Shown: positions 17,868-26,450, numbered from the stretch's first letter. The stretch: 64,000 nt of DNA from Nostoc sp. NMS9 (GCF_017114995.1 NZ_JABXKL010000039.1:124001-188000), one strand, 5' to 3'. The notes: generated by a model not told the origin, from the sequence alone. Made by a program: numbers and translations.

Positions 17868-18167
17868 TCATTTGAGTATCGCCTTAGTCAGTTTGTAGGC
17901 TCCGAAAGCGCCGACTCCTGTTAGTCCACAAAGAATAACAGCTGCACCAACAGGATTTGCAAACACTACAGCCCAAGCTGCTGGCTGAAAAACAACATTA
18001 CCAAACGCAGCAAACGGCCCAGCTGCTCCCGCAGCCCAAGAAACTGTTGCAGCAGATGCAGCTGCAACATTATTAATTGCAGCACCCGCTACAGCGCCAC
18101 CAACAGCACCACCAATTGTTGCTCCAGATTGTACGATTACTTTTCCAGTTTCGTCTTTTGCTGACAT
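17868..18167 (-). CDS. Gly/Ala-rich hydrophobic small protein (bacteriocin-like)
   Basis: This 99-residue protein is preceded by a strong AAGGAG Shine-Dalgarno. After a short charged leader (MSAKDETGK) it is almost entirely small and hydrophobic residues, with GxxxG-type packing (GATIGGAVGGAVAGAA) and two predicted membrane helices. It has one cysteine and a basic end (YKLTKAILK). The composition fits a membrane-inserting peptide, such as a class II bacteriocin-like product, a holin or a glycine-zipper protein. It is the first gene of the strand-uniform cassette ending in the fused ABC exporter. Function is unproven. Confidence 0.7.
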   Translation of the reverse strand: MSAKDETGKVIVQSGATIGGAVGGAVAGAAINNVAAASAATVSWAAGAAGPFAAFGNVVFQPAAWAVVFANPVGAAVILCGLTGVGAFGAYKLTKAILK

Positions 18168-18246
18168 AATCTTTCTCCTTGACTAAAATAATTAAAAAAG
18201 GGTAAGTCGAGGCTCTTGTGAGGTTCACTGCGTCAACAGGCATTAA

Positions 18247-18530
18247 CGATTAAATTACTTAAAAATCCATATTTAACTTGGTGTTTTTGTTTATCAATCG
18301 TTCCTGATAGTTTTTAGATTAAACTGATTTTCAAAATAAATCCTTCAACTTGTTGCTCATGCAATTGCAGATTTCAGCCAAGCAGATTGCGTAAAACTGC
18401 AATCAATAATGTGCAGAACATTTCTGTAATTAATACTTGCCAATAAAAAATCATAATTTTCTTGTCTAAATAGCGGTATACTACAAATCAATTACTATTT
18501 TCATCACAGCTTGTGGTTACGCGATCGCAC
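18247..18530. repeat. Duplicated ~285-bp tpsA upstream region, copy 2
   Basis: It matches 10130-10416 over its full length with scattered substitutions. The similarity continues to an ATGCAA start-codon context (18532 here, 10435 in copy 1), but after nine codons the frame stops. I read this as the 5' end of a second, now lost, tpsA gene. Confidence 0.8.
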
Positions 18531-18839
18531 CATGCAAAAACCTAATAAATGCACCTTTTGAAAACATGCGATCGCACTTAGTACTACTTGGAAAACAATA
18601 ATATCTCCAAGTTACGGACTAGCTTTTTGAATTGGTATTTGTTTATTTCCAATTCGAGTAATTTAATGAGTAACTCAATTACTTTTGCTTTCCTTGTATA
18701 TTACAGTTATTGATAACTGAATTTATGCACCATTTCTGCTTATAGATGTGCATAAGTTTACTACTTAGACTGCAACTTTATACACATTTATATTTAATAA
18801 CAATAAATAGTCTGACAATTTCTTTAAAACTTCAAACAC
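18531..18839. other. AT-rich stretch without recognisable feature
   Basis: It follows the orphan tpsA leader and precedes the TpsB relic. There is one HIP1 site near 18570. No ORF, hairpin or RNA gene could be supported. Confidence 0.4.
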
Positions 18840-19127
18840 TTAAAAATGTTGATAGCGCACTGAGAAATTAAATCCATTATCTTGCAGTGAGTCACCTTTA
18901 TTATCTACTTCAAACAGTGGAATTGCGTAGTCTGCGCGTAAATTTAATCCCTGAAACGGTTGCCATCGCAAGCCTAAACCCAAGCTAGTAAGGGTTTGGA
19001 GACTAGGATTACTAACGAGATTATTCCACCCCGTACCAAAATCGAAAAATGGTACTAACTGTATGGTATTATCGTCTGTATAATCACTGAAATGGGCAAG
19101 AGCGTTAGGCTGATTTCGGGTAATTTG
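18840..19127 (-). pseudogene. TpsB (ShlB/FhaC/HecB) outer-membrane transporter, C-terminal relic
   Basis: The minus strand encodes 95 residues matching the last beta-strands of the TpsB family of Omp85 barrels: TIQLVPFFDFGTGWNN, LGLGLRWQPFQGLNLRADY, IPLFEVDNKGDSLQDNG, ending SVRYQHF and a stop. A terminal aromatic Phe, as BAM substrates require, is kept. The 5' part is gone: an in-frame stop lies just upstream, and the following ATPase gene starts at the break. The relic therefore lacks the POTRA domains and most of the barrel and cannot function. It was probably the partner of a TpsA exoprotein such as the one at 10.4 kb. Confidence 0.85.
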
Positions 19128-19129
19128 TG

Positions 19130-20434
19130 ATGAAACTAGATTTAGTCAGGTTTTTTCAAGCTTGCAACCCCAGTAAAACTCTGGTCGTGAGCAAACCGGA
19201 GGATAGACAATATTATATTGATTTCTCTAAAGTGCGTGGTGCCAAGATTATTGAGGAACTTGGGCGAACTATCACCCGCCTTTCACCTGAGCAACCTACT
19301 TGTCAATTGTTTACCGGACATATCGGTTGTGGCAAATCCACTGAATTACTGCGGCTAAAAGCAGAGTTAGAGCAGCAGGGATTTCATGTGGTTTATTTCG
19401 AGTCTAGCCAAAGCCTGGATATGGCTGATATTGATGTTACAGATATTTTATTAGCAGTAGCTCGTGAGGTTAGTCAAAGTCTGGAAGCAATCAAAATTAA
19501 CCTCAAACCAGGATACTTTAAAAATCTGTTTACGGAAATTTCTGAGTTTTTGCAAACGCCGCTAGATATAGGCGTTGAGGCTGAATTATCTGTAGGTATT
19601 GCCAAGATTACCGCCAAAACTAAAGATAGTCCCAAACTTCGCGGTCAGTTACGGCAATATTTAGAACCGCGCACCAACGGCATTTTAGAATCAATTAACA
19701 AAGAATTGCTCAAGCCTGCTAGAGAAAAACTCAAGCAGCAGGGTAAAAAAGGACTGGTGGTAATTATAGATAATCTCGACCGAGTGGATAATTCTCAAAA
19801 ACCTTCCGGTCATTATCAGCCAGAATATCTCTTTGTGGAACGGGGCGAACAGTTAAACCAGCTAAATTGTCATGTTGTTTATACTATTCCCTTAGTGTTG
19901 ATTTTTTCCAACGCTTTAGGAAGGTTAACAAATCGCTTTGGCGTAGACCCCAAGGTTTTGCCGATGGTTCCTGTGGAATTACAAGATGGTTCGCAATTCT
20001 CACAGGGAATTGTACTGCTGCAACAGATGGTTATGGCGAGGGCTTTTCCTGGTGTTAGTTGGGAACAAAGTCAGAATTTAATTACTGAGGTTTTTGATAG
20101 TCCTGATACTTTAGAGCGACTTTGCCAAGTTAGCGGTGGTCATTTGCGTAACTTGTTGATGTTATTGTTTCGCTGTCTTCAGCAAGAAGACCCACCTTTA
20201 TCGCGGGAGTGTGTGGATAGGGTGATTAAACAACGCCGCAATGAGCTAACTTTGGCAATTACGCCTGATGAATGGGAATTACTACGTGAGGTAGCGCAAG
20301 CGAAAAACTTGAGAGGTCATGAAAGATACGAACTTTTGCTCCGCAGTATGTTTGTATTTGAATACCGGAATGAGGATGGTTCGTGGTTTGATATCAATCC
20401 GATTTTGGCACAAGCCAAGGAATTTAGGTTATAA
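19130..20434 (+). CDS. P-loop ATPase upstream of a STAND/WD40 protein
   Basis: The 434-residue protein starts at the ATG at 19130; a GTG immediately before it is also in frame. Walker A is GHIGCGKST at about residues 63-71 and Walker B is VVIIDNLDRV near 215. A winged-helix-like C-terminal region follows (VSGGHLRNLLMLLFRC and a following LL/FEYRNEDG segment). It is an AAA/STAND-type NTPase of a family common in filamentous cyanobacteria, often found next to WD40 or TPR NTPases. No membrane segment is seen. The gene begins exactly where the TpsB relic is broken. It probably acts with the 1559-residue protein downstream as a sensor-switch pair; the signal is unknown. Confidence 0.82.
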   Translation: MKLDLVRFFQACNPSKTLVVSKPEDRQYYIDFSKVRGAKIIEELGRTITRLSPEQPTCQLFTGHIGCGKSTELLRLKAELEQQGFHVVYFESSQSLDMADIDVTDILLAVAREVSQSLEAIKINLKPGYFKNLFTEISEFLQTPLDIGVEAELSVGIAKITAKTKDSPKLRGQLRQYLEPRTNGILESINKELLKPAREKLKQQGKKGLVVIIDNLDRVDNSQKPSGHYQPEYLFVERGEQLNQLNCHVVYTIPLVLIFSNALGRLTNRFGVDPKVLPMVPVELQDGSQFSQGIVLLQQMVMARAFPGVSWEQSQNLITEVFDSPDTLERLCQVSGGHLRNLLMLLFRCLQQEDPPLSRECVDRVIKQRRNELTLAITPDEWELLREVAQAKNLRGHERYELLLRSMFVFEYRNEDGSWFDINPILAQAKEFRL

Positions 20435-20502
20435 ATCGGCTGTAGAGGCGTAGAGTTATACGCTCTTAGCTATCAGGTATTTTGTGAAATAGTATAACGT
20501 TA

Positions 20503-20741
20503 GCTACATCAGCAAGTGCGGGAGCTATATCAACAAATGCGGGAGCTATATCAACAAATGCGGGAGCTACATCAGCAAGTGCAGGAGCTACATCAACAAG
20601 TGCGGCAGCTACATCAACAAGTGCGGCAGCTACATCAGTAAGTGCGGGAGCTATATCAACAAATGCGGGAGCCATATCAACAAATGCGGGAGCCATATCA
20701 ACAAATGCGGGAGCCATATCAGCAAGTGCGGCAGTCGTGTC
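20503..20741. repeat. Tandem array of about 11 copies of a 21-bp unit
   Basis: The unit is GCTATATCAACAAATGCGGGA with variants (TAT/CAT, GGA/GCA, ATG/GTG). Read on the plus strand it encodes the heptad LYQQMRE/LHQQVRQ, a coiled-coil pattern, interrupted by a TAA about halfway. On the minus strand it stays open as DMAPAFV heptads, but that frame runs into simple repeats and has no sign of being a gene. The array lies between the ATPase and STAND genes and is likely unstable in copy number. Confidence 0.85.
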
Positions 20742-20794
20742 AGTCGTTATCTTCACAACTACAGCTCTTTTACAACTAGCAGAAATCGTCCTTT

Positions 20795-20843
20795 CTGCCT
20801 CCTGCCCCCTGCCTCCTGCCCCCTGCCTCCTGCCTCCTACCTC
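20795..20843. repeat. STRR: 7-bp degenerate tandem repeat (CCTGCCC/CCTGCCT)
   Basis: About seven copies of a 7-bp C/T-rich unit are present. Short tandemly repeated repetitive sequences of this kind are characteristic of heterocyst-forming cyanobacteria. It ends some 45 bases before the STAND gene. Confidence 0.85.
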
Positions 20844-20890
20844 AAAACCCGTAACTTTGTACTTCATGCAAAAGAAAACTACTGTATGTT

Positions 20891-23800
20891 ATGAGTAATC
20901 AGCAAGAACCGGAAAATTTAGCCTTTGACAATGAGGGTTCATTACAAACTTTAGTTAGAGCAATTACCTTTTCTCAGGGGCAATTTTCGCTGATTATATT
21001 GCGCTGTAATTATGTTGCTTTACGTCAGCGCATGGTAGAACGGCTGCACCAAGTCTCTCCTGTAGAAATATGCGAAATTACCTTACCTGCATCAGTCAAA
21101 ACGCTTTACACAAATATACGCGAACAACTGGGAGATGAACAGCCACCTGCGTTGATGATTTTTGGTTTAGAGTCGGTTAAAGATATTGATACAGTTCTGA
21201 CTTCAGCTAACCAAGTACGGGAGGAGTTTAGAAAAAACTTCCTGTTTCCGATATTGTTGTGGGTTAATGATTCAGTTCTGCAAAAATTTATTCGATTAGC
21301 AACTGATTTAGAAAATTGGGCAACTATCATTGAGTTTGAAAACCCTACTGATGAGTTAGTAAACTTCCTTCAGCAAAAAAGTGATGAAATCTTTGCAGGT
21401 AATTTCATGCCCAATCCTCAAATTTGCCGGGAACTAAAAACCGCCCGTCAAGATTTGCAAAATCGAGGAGAAGTATTAGAAGCAGCACTTCAAGCAAATT
21501 TAGAGTTTTTGCTTGGTTTAAATGATTATCTACATGACCAGATAGATTCTGCTCTATCACATTATCAACAAAGCTTGAGGTTCTGGCGACAAAGTAATTA
21601 TTTAGAGCGACAAGGTATATTACTCGTTAATATAGCTTCAGCTTATAACCGCCAATCTGAAAAAATCCCAACAGAAAATCAACGTTATTGGCAAGAATCA
21701 AGAAATTATTTTCAGCAAGCTATTGATATTTTTGAACAAGCACAACGTTCAGATTTAGTTGCAAAACATATTACTAAACTGGGTGAAGTTCTGCGAGATT
21801 TGCAAGCATGGGCAGAGTTGCAAATCCTTGTGGAAAAATCTCTAGCGCTACATCAAAATTATGGCACGCCGTTGCAATTGGCTAAAGATTATAGTTTTTT
21901 GGCAGAATTAGCTTTAGAGCAGTCACGCTGGAATGAAGCTCATCAACTCGCGAGGCAAGCATTGCAAATATTAACTGATATACCTAATTTACAACTAGAT
22001 GAATTTGGGTTGTATCGGTTTATTTTAGCTAAGTCGCAACAGGCTTTAGGTCAAGTCAAAGCTGCAATTACTAATTTAGAAACTGTAAAAAAGGAAAGTA
22101 ATCATCAATACAACCCGCATTTGTATATATCTATATTAGAGACATTACGCTCACTCTATTTTGAGCAAGGTGAATATCTCAAAGCTTTTTATATTAAGCA
22201 AGAACAATTACAAATTGAACAACAGTATGGTTTTGGTGCCTTTGTTGGTGCATCTTATCTCAACCCGCAGCGACAGGCAATTAATTCTGCACAGTTGCAA
22301 GTAGAAAATCCTGAAACTATTGCTCAAGAAATTGCCGCTTCTGGTCGGGGACAAGATGTTAAGCGGTTGCGAGAAAGAATTGGCGGGACTGAGCATAAAT
22401 TGACTGTAATTCATGGTCAGTCAGGAGTGGGAAAAAGTTCAATTTTGCAGGGTGGATTAATCCCGGCGCTGCAACAGCAAGCAATTGGTGAGCGAGATGC
22501 TTTACCTATTCTGTTACGAGTATATACAGATTGGGTGGGAATATTGGGGCAGAGTTTAGCTAAAGCTTTTGAGGAAGTTAGAGGGAATCAATTATTTGTG
22601 AATCTGGATTCTTCAGCAGCTATTGTAGAACAATTACGCAAAAATGCTGACCGTAATTTGTTAACAATTTTAATGTTTGACCAGTTTGAAGAGTTTTTCT
22701 TTGTTTATACCGACCAAAGTCAAAGACGATTGTTTTATGATTTTTTGCGAGTTTGTCTAGATATTCCCTTTGTCAAAGTAATTCTGTCTTTGCGGGAAGA
22801 TTATTTACATTATTTATTAGATTTAGAACGTTTGTTTAATTTAAGTGCAATTAATAATAATATTCTTGATAAAAATATTCGCTATTATTTGGGTAACTTT
22901 TCGCCAGCAGATGCTAAAGCAGTTGTACAGAGTTTAACAGCACGCTCTCACTTTTACCTAGATCCTACATTGATTGAAAAATTAGTGCAGGATTTAGCAG
23001 GTGAGTTAGGGGAAGTACGCCCCATTGAACTACAAATTATTGGCAAGCAACTGCAAACTGAGAAAATTACAACTTTAGAAAAGTATTGTCAGTTTGGCAC
23101 TAAAGAAAAACTGGTTGAGCGGTTTTTAGAAGAAGTCATCCATGATTGTGGTGCTGAAAATCAACAGGTTGCTCGACTGGTTTTATATTTACTCACAGAC
23201 GAAAACGGAACTCGTCCTCTGAAGACTCGTGCTGAGTTAGCCGCAGATTTGCCAGCAGAAGTTGATAAATTAGATTTGGTGTTAGAGATTTTTGTGGCAT
23301 CAAGGTTAGTATTGCTGTTACCAGAATCGCCTGCTGACCGTTATCAATTGGTGCATGATTATCTTGTGTCGTTCATTCGCCAACAGCAGGGAAGTGACTT
23401 GTTAGCAGAACTTGCACAGATACGTCAACAACAAAAGCTGACTAAAGAGGAGCTAAACCGTTCTTTAAAACGCCGACTGAGAGACTCTTATATAGCTGGA
23501 GTTGCAGTGGCATTATTCGCAGTCTTGGCTATGGCATTTGGGATAAGAGCGGAAGATCAAAAAAGACAGGTAGAAATAGGTCAAATTCTCACGCTTAGTG
23601 CATCCTCAAAAGCTCTTTTTACCTCGAACCAAGAAATTGAAGCGCTAACAGAAGGTTTAAGGGCAGGCAGACGACTAAAACAGTCAACTTGGATAGGTGA
23701 TAATACCAAAATTTTAGTTTTTGCTGCTTTACAGCAAGCAGTTGATCAAATAAGAGAGCGAAATCGTTTAGTTGGTCATACTGATATTGTTTGGGGTTTG

Positions 23801-25570
23801 AGTTTCAGTCCCAATGGTCAGGTAATTGCTTCAGGCGGTCGGGAGGGCATTTTGAAACTTTGGAGTAATAATGGCAGGCTGCTTAAAAATATAAAAGTTC
23901 ATAGCGTTATTACTAACCTAAATTTCAGCCCTGATGGTCAGACAATTGCTACTGCGAGTTTAGACGGGACAGTGAAACTCTGGAACACTAATGGTGTTTT
24001 GCTCCAAACCTTACAAGGGCATAGCAATTCGGTATATGACGTGGGCTTTAGCCCTGATGGCAAGACTCTCGTTTCTGCTAGTAAAGACAAGACTTTGAAA
24101 ATTTGGAGTCGTGATGGTTTACTAATTAAAACCTTGAGAGGGCATAGTGATGAGGTAAATAGTGTAAGTTTCAGTCCTGATGGTAAAACAATTGCTTCTG
24201 CTAGCGACGACAAGACAGTTAAACTTTGGAGCACTGATGGCACTTTGCTTAAAACTTTAAGGGGCCATAGCGAAGGAGTTATGGATGTTAGTTTTAGCCC
24301 TGATGGTAAAACAATTGCTTCTGCTAGTAGAGACAAAACTGTGAAACTCTGGAACCGTTACGGTAATTTGTTCCAAACCCTTCAGGGACATAGTAATACA
24401 GTTTGGGATGTAAGTTTCAGCCCCAATAGTCAGATTATTGCTTCCGCTGGAGGGGACGGATTAGTTAAACTCTGGAGCCGAGACGGCAATGAGCTTATCA
24501 GCTTAAAACATAACGATGATGTCATAACAGTAAGGTTTAGTCCTGATGGTCAAATGCTAGCTTCTGCTAGTTTTGACAAAACTGTAAAAGTTTGGAGTGT
24601 TAATAATAGCCTCAAAACCCTGAGAGGGCATAGTAAGGGCATCAATAGCGTCAGTTTCAGTCCTGATAGCAAAATCCTTGCAACAGCTAGTCGGGACAAG
24701 ACAATTAAGCTGTGGAATCGTAACGGTACACTGCTGAAAACCCTCAACGGTCATAGTGGTAGTGTTAGTTCGGTCATTTTCAGTCCTGATGGTTATACTA
24801 TTGCCACTGCTAGTAAGGACAAAACAGTTAAACTGTGGAATCATGACGGTACACTGCTGAAAACCCTCAACGGTCACACTAATCGGGTTAACATGGTTAG
24901 GTTTAGTCCTGACGGTCAAATTATTGCTTCTGCCAGTGATGACAAGACAATTAAGCTTTGGCGTCGTAATGGTACAATACTTAAAACCCTGGCAAGACAT
25001 AGTGATATCGTCAATAGCGTTAGTTTTAGCCCTGATGGCAAAATAATTGCTTCTGCTAGTGACGACAAGACAATTAAACTCTGGAAGAATGACGGCACTT
25101 TACTAAAAACCCTGCAAGCACATAGTAAGGTGATGTCTGTAAGTTTCAGCCCTAATGGTCAAATTTTCGCTAGTGCAAATTTGGAGAACACGGTGCAGCT
25201 TTGGACTCATGATGGCATATTGCTCAAAACCCTTATAGGACATAATGATACTGTCAATAGCGTTAGTTTCAGTCCCGACAGTAAAATGCTAGTTTCGGGG
25301 AGTTGGGATAAAACCGTAAGGCTCTGGGGAATTGATGGCAGTTTACTATATATTTTCAGTGGACATAAAGATGGTATCTTAGATGTAAGTTTTAGCCCAG
25401 ACGGCAAAACGATTGCCTCAGCTAGTGATGACAACACAGTAATTTTAAGAAATTTAGATTTTAACCTAGATAAACTGCTGGCGCGAGGTTGTGCTTGGCT
25501 GCATGATTATCTACAAACTAACCCCAATGTTACGGATAGCGATCGCCATCTCTGCGACGATATCAAGTAA
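20891..25570 (+). CDS. STAND NTPase with TPR and 14 WD40 repeats
   Basis: The 1559-residue protein has an N-terminal ~180-residue region of unrecognised family and TPR-like helices at about 190-450. A nSTAND1-type NTPase domain follows, with Walker A GQSGVGKSS (about 509-517), Walker B-like LTILMFDQFEEFF and the LVHDYLVSFIRQQ tail motif. A membrane helix lies at about 866-886. Fourteen WD40 repeats from about residue 957 to 1530 (consensus VSFSPDGKTIASASDDKTVKLW) could form two seven-bladed propellers. The end has the LLARGCAWLHDYL motif also seen after the WD40 region of the protein at 41.1 kb. It is probably a membrane-anchored signal-sensing switch paired with the preceding ATPase. Blades 3-6 and 8-11 are nearly identical, suggesting recent internal duplication. 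Confidence 0.9.
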   Translation: MSNQQEPENLAFDNEGSLQTLVRAITFSQGQFSLIILRCNYVALRQRMVERLHQVSPVEICEITLPASVKTLYTNIREQLGDEQPPALMIFGLESVKDIDTVLTSANQVREEFRKNFLFPILLWVNDSVLQKFIRLATDLENWATIIEFENPTDELVNFLQQKSDEIFAGNFMPNPQICRELKTARQDLQNRGEVLEAALQANLEFLLGLNDYLHDQIDSALSHYQQSLRFWRQSNYLERQGILLVNIASAYNRQSEKIPTENQRYWQESRNYFQQAIDIFEQAQRSDLVAKHITKLGEVLRDLQAWAELQILVEKSLALHQNYGTPLQLAKDYSFLAELALEQSRWNEAHQLARQALQILTDIPNLQLDEFGLYRFILAKSQQALGQVKAAITNLETVKKESNHQYNPHLYISILETLRSLYFEQGEYLKAFYIKQEQLQIEQQYGFGAFVGASYLNPQRQAINSAQLQVENPETIAQEIAASGRGQDVKRLRERIGGTEHKLTVIHGQSGVGKSSILQGGLIPALQQQAIGERDALPILLRVYTDWVGILGQSLAKAFEEVRGNQLFVNLDSSAAIVEQLRKNADRNLLTILMFDQFEEFFFVYTDQSQRRLFYDFLRVCLDIPFVKVILSLREDYLHYLLDLERLFNLSAINNNILDKNIRYYLGNFSPADAKAVVQSLTARSHFYLDPTLIEKLVQDLAGELGEVRPIELQIIGKQLQTEKITTLEKYCQFGTKEKLVERFLEEVIHDCGAENQQVARLVLYLLTDENGTRPLKTRAELAADLPAEVDKLDLVLEIFVASRLVLLLPESPADRYQLVHDYLVSFIRQQQGSDLLAELAQIRQQQKLTKEELNRSLKRRLRDSYIAGVAVALFAVLAMAFGIRAEDQKRQVEIGQILTLSASSKALFTSNQEIEALTEGLRAGRRLKQSTWIGDNTKILVFAALQQAVDQIRERNRLVGHTDIVWGLSFSPNGQVIASGGREGILKLWSNNGRLLKNIKVHSVITNLNFSPDGQTIATASLDGTVKLWNTNGVLLQTLQGHSNSVYDVGFSPDGKTLVSASKDKTLKIWSRDGLLIKTLRGHSDEVNSVSFSPDGKTIASASDDKTVKLWSTDGTLLKTLRGHSEGVMDVSFSPDGKTIASASRDKTVKLWNRYGNLFQTLQGHSNTVWDVSFSPNSQIIASAGGDGLVKLWSRDGNELISLKHNDDVITVRFSPDGQMLASASFDKTVKVWSVNNSLKTLRGHSKGINSVSFSPDSKILATASRDKTIKLWNRNGTLLKTLNGHSGSVSSVIFSPDGYTIATASKDKTVKLWNHDGTLLKTLNGHTNRVNMVRFSPDGQIIASASDDKTIKLWRRNGTILKTLARHSDIVNSVSFSPDGKIIASASDDKTIKLWKNDGTLLKTLQAHSKVMSVSFSPNGQIFASANLENTVQLWTHDGILLKTLIGHNDTVNSVSFSPDSKMLVSGSWDKTVRLWGIDGSLLYIFSGHKDGILDVSFSPDGKTIASASDDNTVILRNLDFNLDKLLARGCAWLHDYLQTNPNVTDSDRHLCDDIK

Positions 25571-25697
25571 AAGCCAACTGATGTCTGGCGACAAGCTGCT
25601 TTGCGTCTTTTAACTTTGTAGAATTATCTTTAGCACAGCTATACACACTTTAAATGTGTATAGTTGTGCTGATAGGCAAAACACAGCGAAAAAAATT

Positions 25698-25967
25698 ATG
25701 CATCGCCGGATTAACATCACCTTGCCGGATGAGACAATTGAACTAATCGATCAAGTCATTGAAAAAGGCGATTCTCCAGAGGAGAGGCTACGCCAACGCA
25801 GTAGATTCATCAACGAAGCTGTGCAATATTATATTGCTCAGAAAACCTTAGCTAATCTTAGAGAACAGTTAAAAGAGGGAGCCATCCAACGCGCAGAACG
25901 TGATTTGGGTTTAGTAGAAGAGTGGTTTGACTTGGAAGAAGAATTGTGGCACCGAAACGAAAAGTAA
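25698..25967 (+). CDS. Ribbon-helix-helix antitoxin of a MazEF-like pair
   Basis: It is 89 residues from the ATG at 25698 (MHRRINITLPDETIELID), a typical RHH strand-helix start; the open frame extends 14 codons further upstream without support. The RHH DNA-binding domain is at about 1-50 and an acidic toxin-binding tail (LVEEWFDLEEELW) ends the protein. The stop overlaps the toxin start by 22 bases, so translation is coupled. Between EKGD and RSRFINEAV, normally contiguous in RHH antitoxins, is the peptide SPEERLRQ, encoded by a small dispersed repeat. It should neutralise MazF and autorepress the operon. Confidence 0.87.
   Translation: MHRRINITLPDETIELIDQVIEKGDSPEERLRQRSRFINEAVQYYIAQKTLANLREQLKEGAIQRAERDLGLVEEWFDLEEELWHRNEK
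25773..25799. repeat. Small dispersed repeat inside the RHH antitoxin gene
   Basis: TCTCCAGAGGAGAGGCTACG followed by CCAACGC belongs to the GAGGCTACGCCAACG-type dispersed repeats of Nostoc-like genomes; relatives with GACGCTACGCGAA occur at 46890 and 53560. It adds eight residues in the loop between the two RHH helices without breaking the frame. Confidence 0.65.
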
Positions 25968-26317
25968 ATTACCCCAAACGTGGTGAAGTATACTTAGTCA
26001 ATTTCGATCCAACTATTGGTGCAGAGATAAAAAAAATACGCCCAGCTTTAATCTTACAAAATGATGTTTCTAACGAACATAGTCCAATCACAGTTGTAGC
26101 TGCCATCACCTCAAAGTTTGCAGAACCTTTGTATCCTACCGAAGTGCTGATTAGAGTGCCAGAAGGCGGTTTAGAGGATGATTCGGTTGTAGTTCTCAAT
26201 CAGATTCGCTCAATTGACAAGCAAAGGCTGATTAAACGTTTGGGAATTCTGCACCCAGAAACGATTGCACAGGTAGATAGAGCAATTCAAATCAGCCTTG
26301 GTCTAGTAAACCTTTGA
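25946..26317 (+). CDS. MazF/PemK-family toxin (mRNA interferase)
   Basis: The 123-residue protein starts at GTG 25946 inside the antitoxin gene. It has the family signatures RGEVYLVNFDPTIGAEIKKIRPALIL, ITVVAAITSK, and VVLNQIRSIDKQRL, where the Arg-Ser element forms the RNA-binding groove. MazF toxins cleave single-stranded RNA at short motifs and slow growth when released from the antitoxin. It pairs with the RHH antitoxin upstream; the order antitoxin then toxin with overlap is standard for type II systems. It appears intact. Confidence 0.92.
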   Translation: MAPKRKVNYPKRGEVYLVNFDPTIGAEIKKIRPALILQNDVSNEHSPITVVAAITSKFAEPLYPTEVLIRVPEGGLEDDSVVVLNQIRSIDKQRLIKRLGILHPETIAQVDRAIQISLGLVNL

Positions 26318-26450
26318 AGCGATGCCTGACAACAAGCAGATGCATCGTCTACGCTTACGACGTTTCTAAATTCTGCTCAAGGGTTGATTGCAAATTTTTG
26401 TGAAATCGCCAGAAAACAGATTCCCATTGTAGAACAGGCGATCGCCTGCA

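Noticed and set aside
20466..20867. Minus-strand 133-codon open frame with DMAPAFVD repeats
   Set aside because: It is the shadow of the 21-bp tandem array plus the C/T-rich STRR; its start lies in repeat sequence, there is no Shine-Dalgarno, and low-complexity repeats keep frames open by chance.
23938..25437. Several minus-strand frames within the WD40 region of the STAND gene
   Set aside because: They repeat with the WD40 period and have no independent start signals; they are antisense shadows.
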